From: Bacillota bacterium
GTDB taxonomy: Bacteria > Bacillota > Clostridia > Acetivibrionales > DSM-1351
Length of the DNA: 40,669 bases
Reading direction: 5' to 3'
Assembly: GCA_023431385.1 (NCBI GenBank)
Contig: JAEYWA010000177.1
Coordinates: 1-40,669 of the forward strand
Notes under the pieces: model-generated
Seen by the model: the letters and a program-made list of their open reading frames with translations, nothing else
Database searches by the model: none
What the model was told of the DNA's origin: nothing
Position numbers and translations under genes: made by a program
Shown: piece by piece, positions 34,349 to 40,669 of the stretch
Layout: each line of letters begins with the position of its first letter
Numbering within the stretch: position 1 is the first letter of the stretch

Positions 34349-35158
34349 TCAGGTTAATTTCTCTAACCTATCAGCAATAATGCTAAATAACCAATCCTTT
34401 TCTCCAGGAATATTGTCTTTGAGTCTTGCAGCTGCAACAGGCAGCATCCATGCATCAATATCCTCAAATTTTGCCTTGGCAAGTTCCAGATAGTTGTTTA
34501 TATAAGTACAGCCTGCCAAAAATTTTGGGCAATAAAAAAACATGGCATATGCTTCAGGAACTCCAACGGGTACTAAGGGTGAATTAATCATCAGGTAAGT
34601 CCTGGCAACATCCCCCAACGGATTTCCTATATATGCACCATTCCAATCAATAGGTACAAGCGTCCTACCAGAAACAATAATATTGCTGAAGTATAAATCG
34701 CCATGACAAATGCTGTTGCCATCAGGCAGACTCTGCAAATATTCAAGGATTCTTTTCACTCTATACCCAAGTAAAAATGAAGAGCGTCTTATCATATATG
34801 TGCATCTTTCTATCTGACCGGGTAAGCCATACGTTGAAAATCCATGAATATTGAAATGTAAAACTGCCAAGCGTTGTATATAATAATACAGCTTCCAGGG
34901 TTCTTCCATTAATTTTTCCATAATTGATTTTCCATGTATTCTTTCGTAAATTATGCCCTTCCGTCGGTCAATCTCGACCTTATCAAATACTTCCGGTGAT
35001 TTTACACCGGCTTGATGAATTCTATAGCCTACATCAGCCTCATGGCTCACCCAGTCGTCAGAACTATATTTCTCATAAAACAGCTTTAACACTTTTTCCT
35101 GACCCCACATATAAACTTCCGAGGTTGCGCCTTTACCTAACAGTCTCCCTTTATCCAT
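34349..35158 (-). CDS. APH/choline-kinase-like small-molecule phosphotransferase
   Basis: A 269-residue member of the aminoglycoside phosphotransferase fold. The nucleotide loop is LGKGATSEVY (7-16) and Lys25 sits in VLKLF. Catalytic Asp154 is in CHGDLYFSN with metal-binding Asn159, and Asp171 is in DWNGAYIGNP. It lies 11 bases after the thioesterase gene and ahead of acyltransferase B. In such a locus it could phosphorylate a hydroxyl or amino alcohol, or give self-resistance by phosphorylating the product. Antibiotic resistance in general is not supported by the sequence. Confidence 0.87.
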   Translation of the reverse strand: MDKGRLLGKGATSEVYMWGQEKVLKLFYEKYSSDDWVSHEADVGYRIHQAGVKSPEVFDKVEIDRRKGIIYERIHGKSIMEKLMEEPWKLYYYIQRLAVLHFNIHGFSTYGLPGQIERCTYMIRRSSFLLGYRVKRILEYLQSLPDGNSICHGDLYFSNIIVSGRTLVPIDWNGAYIGNPLGDVARTYLMINSPLVPVGVPEAYAMFFYCPKFLAGCTYINNYLELAKAKFEDIDAWMLPVAAARLKDNIPGEKDWLFSIIADRLEKLT

Positions 35159-35169
35159 ATCCTCCTCCT

Positions 35170-35646
35170 TTAACTCATTTTAGCCAAAGACCCATGAGAG
35201 GCTACTGATTCAATGTCGTCTAAAGAACTTGGTTTTTCTGAAAATGCCTTAAGGGTTAAAAATAAATCAGGTGCAGTTTTTTCGATATTTATAGGTGATA
35301 TATTGTTATCAGTCCAGGCATGAACTGAATAACCAACCGCTATAAGTTGACCGTTTTTTATGTTTATCACTTTGTATTCAAACTTTATTTTTACGCAAGA
35401 CATATATGATATTGATGTAGTAACAGCTATTTCATCGCCAAACTTGGCAGGGCTTTTAAATCTACATTGTATTTCGGATAGAGGAAGATAGAAGCCCTGA
35501 TGATTAATGTGTGAATTGGATATGCCTGATTTCTTTAAATAGTCGGTCCTACCAGCCTCAAACCACCTTGGATAATAGACATGGTACACAATTTTCATGC
35601 TATCGATTTCAAAATGTTTCACAAAGAATGTAGTTTTTGTAGTCAT
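35170..35646 (-). CDS. 4HBT/YbgC-like acyl thioesterase (hotdog fold)
   Basis: About 158 residues. The hotdog motif appears as EIDSMKIVYHVYYPRWFE, with the probable catalytic Asp15 and the conserved Tyr-His. The start at 35646 is taken because AAAGG lies 9 bases upstream; an ATG at 35655 would sit directly against it. It probably releases an acyl chain from CoA or the carrier protein. It is first in the minus operon that converges on the ACP operon. Confidence 0.86.
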   Translation of the reverse strand: MTTKTTFFVKHFEIDSMKIVYHVYYPRWFEAGRTDYLKKSGISNSHINHQGFYLPLSEIQCRFKSPAKFGDEIAVTTSISYMSCVKIKFEYKVINIKNGQLIAVGYSVHAWTDNNISPINIEKTAPDLFLTLKAFSEKPSSLDDIESVASHGSLAKMS

Positions 35647-36161
35647 ATTCCGCATCCTTTCATAAATTAACTATTATGTCAATAATGAAAATTGATTTCC
35701 CGATGGCATTTATTATGAATGTTCTTTTCTGGTTAGTAGAATCGGCGCCATTGTTTACATAAATAACCCGTCATGTTGTACTATAACAAACAAGCAGAGG
35801 ATTGATTATGCATTTTGGGCAACATAATATAATCTTTAAACACAAAGTCAGAATTAACCTTAAGGCTATATTTCCGTATAATTAGGCCGCTCACATCAGC
35901 TAACTCATCATGTCTATTAGGTTTACAATCTTCAATAGCATTAACATTATATGAATGCTGTATATAAATGTTACAATAAGTTATGTAACCTATTTATGAA
36001 ATAAAATGAGAGTTTACATATTTTACAGGTTAGTCAATTAGATAAGTTAAAGATGATTTAAGTAAAAACAAGCAAAAGGTAAAGCCCTATCAGGCTTTAC
36101 CTTTTGTGATACAATTTAAACTTCAATCATGAATCCAAAAAGCAATGGAAACAATACTAAC
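35647..36161. other. Gene-free stretch upstream of the thioesterase operon
   Basis: 515 bases without a supported gene. It holds TTTACATAAAT (35754-35764), also seen at 28999-29009 and nearly at 28929-28939; a GTTAC/GTAAC inverted repeat at 35970-35989; and the terminator at 36073-36106. I could not place a convincing promoter for the thioesterase operon. Confidence 0.6.
36073..36106 (-). terminator. Terminator after the PfkB kinase gene
   Basis: CAAAAGGTAAAGCC (36073-36086) pairs perfectly with GGCTTTACCTTTTG (36093-36106) over 14 base pairs. On the minus strand CTTGTTTTTAC follows. Confidence 0.8.
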
Positions 36162-37136
36162 TTAATTTTGAGATTTACTATTAATTTCTTCAAATGCTTC
36201 CCTGACTCTGGGAAGATCCGGAATTGAGGGTATTGCACCTTTTTTCTCTGTACTCATTGCAGCGGCAATATTCGCCATTAAAACAATTTCAGAAAGTTTT
36301 TTCTCTGATATTTTATTAAAATCTGCTCCATTATTTAAGAGTCCGAATATAAGGGTTCCCCAGAAATTATCTCCCGCGCCGGTTGTGTCTACAACATCAG
36401 CCGGATACTCTGGAAAAGTACCCATGTACTTGTCTGTTGCGTAGACACAGCCTTGAGGCCCCATTGTTATGGCTACAAAGCTAAGTTCAAATTTAAGGAG
36501 TTCTTTCAAACAATCCTCAGGCCATGTTTTGCCTGTGACCATTTGCGCTTCCTCAAGAGAAAGCTTAGCAATATCAGCATACTTTAGCCCAGCTTTCATT
36601 GCTTTTATTGCACTGTCCTCATCCTTCCATAAAAGTGCTCTGTAATTTGGGTCAAAGGATATTATTTTACCACAGGCTTTGGCATATTCAACAGCTTTTA
36701 TTGTTGCGGAAAGTGAAGGCTCATGAGTCATGGATAACGTTCCAAAATGGAATATCTTACAACCCTTTATAAGTTCTAAATCAATTTCCTCCTCTGAAAT
36801 ACACGTATCAGCACCATGATTTCTATAAAAACTAAAGCTTCTGTCCCCCTTTTCATCAAGGGTAACAAATGCCAAGGTTGTATTATGATCTGGATCTGAA
36901 ACAAGATTTCGGCAATCTATTGAAAGATCTAAAAGCTGTTTCCTTAAAAACTCTCCAAACACATCGTTTCCTACCTTGCCAATAAAAGCACATTCTATTC
37001 CAAATTTAGATAACACAGCGAGTACATTAGCCGGAGCTCCACCTGGATTCTGTTCAAAGCGTCTGACTGAATCATCGCCGGAACGAACCTGCGTAAAATC
37101 TATAAGAAGCTCGCCAAGAGCTATAACGTCAATCAT
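36162..37136 (-). CDS. PfkB-family sugar kinase, fructokinase-like
   Basis: About 324 residues. The PfkB signatures are both present: GGAPANVL near the N-terminus and DTTGAGDNFWG near the C-terminus, with catalytic base Asp256. The N-terminal GELLIDF is typical of fructokinases. The ATG at 37136 is preferred; an in-frame TTG at 37154 has no ribosome binding site. It is last in the run of an FAD oxidoreductase and two zinc dehydrogenases, so it may phosphorylate the ketose that they produce. Fructose is the best guess; other ketoses or 2-keto-3-deoxy acids are possible. Confidence 0.88.
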   Translation of the reverse strand: MIDVIALGELLIDFTQVRSGDDSVRRFEQNPGGAPANVLAVLSKFGIECAFIGKVGNDVFGEFLRKQLLDLSIDCRNLVSDPDHNTTLAFVTLDEKGDRSFSFYRNHGADTCISEEEIDLELIKGCKIFHFGTLSMTHEPSLSATIKAVEYAKACGKIISFDPNYRALLWKDEDSAIKAMKAGLKYADIAKLSLEEAQMVTGKTWPEDCLKELLKFELSFVAITMGPQGCVYATDKYMGTFPEYPADVVDTTGAGDNFWGTLIFGLLNNGADFNKISEKKLSEIVLMANIAAAMSTEKKGAIPSIPDLPRVREAFEEINSKSQN

Positions 37137-37166
37137 AGTCCACCCAGCTTTCAATAATAATAATTT

Positions 37167-38189
37167 TTAGAATATATCGATTAATATTTTCATAGCTAAA
37201 TCTTTGGATTCTTCAATAAATTCATATGCCTTAAGATAATCTTTAAATGCAAAATGGCGTGATATAAGCGGCGTTACTACAATGTTCTTATTAGCCATAA
37301 ACCTTATAGCATCATCAAAATCTTCTCTTTTATACATAAGAGTACCGCGTAAAGTTAGCTCTCTGTCTTGAACAAGTCCAAGATCTACTCTTGGTATATC
37401 ACCAAATACTCCCACCACCATTATAGTAGTACCTTTTCTTGCTATTGATACAGCCTGATCCATTGTAGGTTGAATACCAATACATTCAAATATAGCATCG
37501 GCGCCATCTTTGCCAAAATTCTTTAATACTGCTTCCTTTAAATCTTCCTTAGATGTATTAATACAGAAATCTATGTTACACTCAACAGCCTTTTGAAGTC
37601 TGTAATCGCTTAAATCAGTAATCATAACACTTTCAGCACCCATTGCTTTTGCTGCCTGAGCTGTTAGATTTCCAATAGGACCTGCACCAAATACCAATAC
37701 TTTTTTACCTTTTACATTTCCCAATCGTCTTACAGCATGAACACCAACAGCAACTGGCTCTATCAGTGCGCCAGAGTCAAGGTCCAGTTCAGCGGGTATG
37801 TGTATAAGCTTTGATTGGTCTACCAGGAAGTATTCCTGTGCCATACCTTCTGTTTGAAATCCCATTACCTTAAGACTCTCACAGATATGATAATCCCCTT
37901 CTCTACACATTGCGCACTTACCACAGAATACTTGCGGCTGAACAGTTACTCTGTCCCCTGGAGCAAAATCCACAACCCCATTACCACATTTTTCAACAAC
38001 AGCTGTTACTTCATGTCCTTGAACAACCGGATATGATGTATATGGATGTTTTCCGTGATAAACATGAGTGTCTGAGCCACACACACCTATCCTTGCCATT
38101 TTAATTAATACTTTATTATCTTCTACCTCTGGAACCTGTACATCCTCAAATATAATCTCACCGGGCTTTGTCATTGTTGCATGTAACAT
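37167..38189 (-). CDS. Zinc-dependent medium-chain dehydrogenase, sorbitol-dehydrogenase-like
   Basis: About 340 residues. The catalytic zinc site is Cys37 (GVCGSD) and His59-Glu60 (GHE). The structural zinc site is Cys89, Cys92, Cys95 and Cys103. The Rossmann loop is GAGPIG. The start at 38189 has GGAGG 8 bases upstream; the longer in-frame ATG at 38228 runs into the preceding gene. It probably oxidises a polyol to a ketose with NAD+. It is closely related to the next dehydrogenase but clearly diverged from it. Confidence 0.9.
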   Translation of the reverse strand: MLHATMTKPGEIIFEDVQVPEVEDNKVLIKMARIGVCGSDTHVYHGKHPYTSYPVVQGHEVTAVVEKCGNGVVDFAPGDRVTVQPQVFCGKCAMCREGDYHICESLKVMGFQTEGMAQEYFLVDQSKLIHIPAELDLDSGALIEPVAVGVHAVRRLGNVKGKKVLVFGAGPIGNLTAQAAKAMGAESVMITDLSDYRLQKAVECNIDFCINTSKEDLKEAVLKNFGKDGADAIFECIGIQPTMDQAVSIARKGTTIMVVGVFGDIPRVDLGLVQDRELTLRGTLMYKREDFDDAIRFMANKNIVVTPLISRHFAFKDYLKAYEFIEESKDLAMKILIDIF

Positions 38190-38211
38190 ATAATCATCCT
38201 CCACAAAATTA

Positions 38212-39222
38212 CTATATTTCAATTCCATTAGGGTAAAAAATAGTTTTAAGACCTGAATTGCCTGATACTATACCCTCAAAAAGTTTTGGAGCCTCATCCA
38301 ATATAAGCTTCTTATCTACAAGGTCAATCAAATTAATCTTTCCACTTTTAGCGAGCCCAACTGCTTTTCCAAAGGTTTTTTTCAGTGCAAAGCTTCCACA
38401 AATCTTTAGTTCACGCTTAAAGACCTCATAAGGATTAATTGTTATTACACTGTTGTCAGGACATACACCAAAGAGGAGTATTGTACCCGAGTCCTTTACA
38501 TATTTGATCTCGCCCTCTATAACCCTTGGTACACCAGTACAATCAATAACAACCTCAAAGGAATTTAAAAGCCCCAGCTTTTCAAACTCTGTGGATGTGT
38601 AAGTGTGGTCTGCTCCAAGTTTCTTCGCCAATACAAGTTTTTCCTCAAAAAGGTCAACAACGGTAACACTTGCAGCTCCATTTATTCCTGCCAGCTGTAC
38701 ATGCATAAGGCCTATTGGTCCTGCACCAAATATAAGCACAGAGGAGCCTAAGGGTATTCCTGCTTTTTCCTGACCATAAACCACACAGGCTAAAGGCTCT
38801 ACCATTGATGCCTCAGTAAATCCAAGTCCTGAAGTATCGAATACACAACGTTCTGGTACTGTTAAATACTGAGCAAAGGCGCCATGTCTTGTAACACCAA
38901 CGGCATGCATATCTATACAAAAATTCTGGCGGTTTTCCTTGCAGGCATCACATGCTTCACAGAATATGTTTGGATCTGCTGCAACATGCTGTCCAACCCT
39001 GAACTTTGTAACCTTTTTTCCAATACCCGCTACAACTCCAGAGAACTCATGGCCTGGAATTCTCGGATAGCTCCCAAAATATTCGCCCTTATATATGTGT
39101 ACGTCAGTACCACAAACACCTGCGGCCTTAACCTCAAGCAGTATCTCATCATCTGCCGGAACGGGTATTTCGGCATTTCGTACTATACCCAAATTGGGTT
39201 TTTCAATAAAAAAAGCTTTCAC
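38212..39222 (-). CDS. Zinc-dependent medium-chain dehydrogenase (second copy)
   Basis: 336 residues from a GTG start with a G-rich site 6 bases upstream. The catalytic zinc ligands are Cys37 and His58-Glu59. The structural zinc ligands are Cys88, Cys91, Cys94 and Cys102. The Rossmann loop is GAGPIG. The residues after the catalytic Cys and the C-terminal half differ from the neighbour, so the two probably act on different polyols or at different carbons. They are consecutive in the operon, 22 bases apart. Confidence 0.9.
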   Translation of the reverse strand: MKAFFIEKPNLGIVRNAEIPVPADDEILLEVKAAGVCGTDVHIYKGEYFGSYPRIPGHEFSGVVAGIGKKVTKFRVGQHVAADPNIFCEACDACKENRQNFCIDMHAVGVTRHGAFAQYLTVPERCVFDTSGLGFTEASMVEPLACVVYGQEKAGIPLGSSVLIFGAGPIGLMHVQLAGINGAASVTVVDLFEEKLVLAKKLGADHTYTSTEFEKLGLLNSFEVVIDCTGVPRVIEGEIKYVKDSGTILLFGVCPDNSVITINPYEVFKRELKICGSFALKKTFGKAVGLAKSGKINLIDLVDKKLILDEAPKLFEGIVSGNSGLKTIFYPNGIEI

Positions 39223-39317
39223 TTTATACCCCCCTTTTACGTTTATCTATTTTCAGGATTTATAATCCCCCTAAGTTACACTCCATGATATTAAACAATG
39301 TTGTTGGCTTGGGTTAA

Positions 39318-40622
39318 CTAATCCTCCAGCTTAACCCCAAGATCAATAAGTCTGTCCCGAACCAGTGCCGGAGATAACTCTCTAGGAGCAATATTGCCTT
39401 TTGCAGCCAAAGCTGCTGCTATACCGGTTCCCTGCCCCATTGCCATGCATATTGTCATAACTCTGTATGAGGCATGAGCTCTGTGTGTTCCAGAAATACA
39501 TCTTCCTGATAATAATAGATTTTCTATTTTAAGTGGTATGAAGCATCTATAAGGTATATCATAAGGCTTAACCTCTTCAGGTATTCCTTCTGCTTGTCCT
39601 CCGCCTTCAGGATTGTGTATATCTACGATAAAATTAGCATTATGCACAATTGCATCGCTGAACTTTCTACCTGCAGCCAAATCCTCATCTGTGAGAATAT
39701 ATTCTCCTATAAATCTACGTGTTTCACGAACTCCGAGTGTTTCTGCACTTGAAGTTACATAGCATGCTTCATAACCAGGAACATATTTCTGTAAGAAATC
39801 AACTAACTGGTATATTTGATTTCTTAAAATTACCTCTGCCTTTATGAGATGATTAACGTTTGTAGCATCTATCCCGTTTGCCTGTGTAGTATTGACACGC
39901 CTTTCCCCTGGAGTTACGGTACGATGCAGGCGAACTGAAGTCATCACCTCAGGCAATATTCCTTCTTTTACACATCTGGCAGTGTAATCGAGAAATCTTT
40001 CATCTCCCAGCTTAACATCATCCACCTCACCAATACAAGTGATTGCACGGTTTTCATCAACACCCGAGATAGTAAACTCCAGTGTTGTAGGCTGCATAAG
40101 TCCGCCTTCTTCTCTTCCTATCTCAAATTTTGCTCCCGAGAAAAATGCTACATCACCATCTCCTGTTGCATCAACTATCACTTCTGCAGTAAGTACATAC
40201 ATACCCTGTTTGCCAGTGATAACAAGTCCTCGTATACTATCGTCCCTCATAATTACATCCGATATAGGTGATTGAAGATAAACCTCAACACCAGCGTCAT
40301 TTACGAAGTTTGTCAGTACATATCTTGCTCTTTCAGCATCATGAGCAAGTCCAACTACACCAAGTATATCGTTATTGGGAACTCCCAGAAGCTCCATTAA
40401 TTCATCACGCATACCACCGGGTGCAACCTCACCTAAAATGGGGCCAACATGTCCCACCGTGATATTCCCACCCAATACACCGTATCTTTCAACCAATGCA
40501 ACCGATACACCCTCACGTGCAGCAGCAACTGCTGCACATATACCGGCTGGTCCGCCGCCGGCCACAATTACATCATAATGTTTTATTGCCGTTAAGTTCT
40601 TTGAATATTTAATTTCTGGCAT
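39318..40622 (-). CDS. FAD-dependent oxidoreductase (FAD_oxidored family)
   Basis: 434 residues. The FAD-binding dinucleotide fold opens with VIVAGGGPAGICAAVAAARE, followed by VERYGVLGGN. A second cofactor block, IVDATGDGDVAFFSG, lies mid-protein, and the C-terminus has LLLSGRCISGTHRAH and GQGTGIAAALA. AAGGAG lies 6 bases before the ATG. No signal peptide is present. It heads the dehydrogenase and kinase genes. The family is common beside carbohydrate genes, but few members have a known substrate. The operon promoter is probably just beyond the right edge. Confidence 0.88.
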   Translation of the reverse strand: MPEIKYSKNLTAIKHYDVIVAGGGPAGICAAVAAAREGVSVALVERYGVLGGNITVGHVGPILGEVAPGGMRDELMELLGVPNNDILGVVGLAHDAERARYVLTNFVNDAGVEVYLQSPISDVIMRDDSIRGLVITGKQGMYVLTAEVIVDATGDGDVAFFSGAKFEIGREEGGLMQPTTLEFTISGVDENRAITCIGEVDDVKLGDERFLDYTARCVKEGILPEVMTSVRLHRTVTPGERRVNTTQANGIDATNVNHLIKAEVILRNQIYQLVDFLQKYVPGYEACYVTSSAETLGVRETRRFIGEYILTDEDLAAGRKFSDAIVHNANFIVDIHNPEGGGQAEGIPEEVKPYDIPYRCFIPLKIENLLLSGRCISGTHRAHASYRVMTICMAMGQGTGIAAALAAKGNIAPRELSPALVRDRLIDLGVKLED

Positions 40623-40669
40623 AATAATCTCCTTACCGCTATTGTTTGCGGAATAAGTAGTAATGAAAA

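Noticed and set aside
1..40669. CRISPR arrays, tRNA or rRNA genes, insertion sequences, attachment sites
   Set aside because: No regularly spaced repeats, transposase or integrase genes, or RNA-gene sequences were recognised on either strand.

Overview
The window looks like chromosomal DNA of a saccharolytic, low-GC clostridial Firmicute, perhaps a plant-polysaccharide degrader of the Ruminiclostridium type. This rests on AT-rich intergenic DNA, strong AGGAGG ribosome binding sites, YesM/YesN two-component pairs, CUT1 sugar importers lacking their own ATPase, and cytoplasmic glycosidases. The genus is inference. No tRNA, rRNA, CRISPR array, insertion sequence or phage gene was seen.

Layout, with almost everything on the minus strand. 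(1) Positions 1-6994 hold a GntR-controlled operon: FadR-type regulator, GH30 glycosidase, IlvD/Edd dehydratase of YjhG/YagF type, DapA-family aldolase, and a large six-hairpin-like protein cut by the left edge. The dehydratase-aldolase pair resembles the E. coli sugar-acid (xylonate-type) pairs. (2) Positions 7017-15695 hold a histidine kinase, an AraC-type response regulator, an extra sugar-binding lipoprotein, two permeases and a second, LplA-like binding lipoprotein. (3) Positions 15772-27114 hold a self-contained sugar module: binding lipoprotein, two permeases, GH-A-type glycosidase, FucI-like isomerase, split transketolase, GlpK-like kinase and LacI regulator. The chain isomerase, kinase, dedicated two-subunit transketolase matches the logic of D-apiose catabolism, which I offer as a hypothesis.

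(4) Positions 27474-35764 are the most unusual part, a compact and apparently unnamed acyl-chain biosynthetic locus. It has a PaaK-like aryl/acyl-CoA ligase (minus), an HxxxD acyltransferase with its own terminator (plus), a free-standing acyl carrier protein, a KAS III enzyme and an SDR reductase (plus operon), then a convergent operon with a 4HBT thioesterase, an APH-like small-molecule kinase and a second HxxxD acyltransferase paralogous to the first. Together they could activate, extend, reduce, release and esterify or amidate a small acyl group. The product is unknown.

(5) Positions 36073-40622 form a catabolic operon: FAD-dependent oxidoreductase, two zinc medium-chain dehydrogenases and a PfkB sugar kinase, fitting polyol or sugar oxidation followed by ketose phosphorylation.

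Overall, several sugar-uptake modules, each with its own regulator, flank one small specialised-metabolite locus. Both ABC importers lack an ATP-binding subunit in the window and probably share a remote MsmX-type ATPase.
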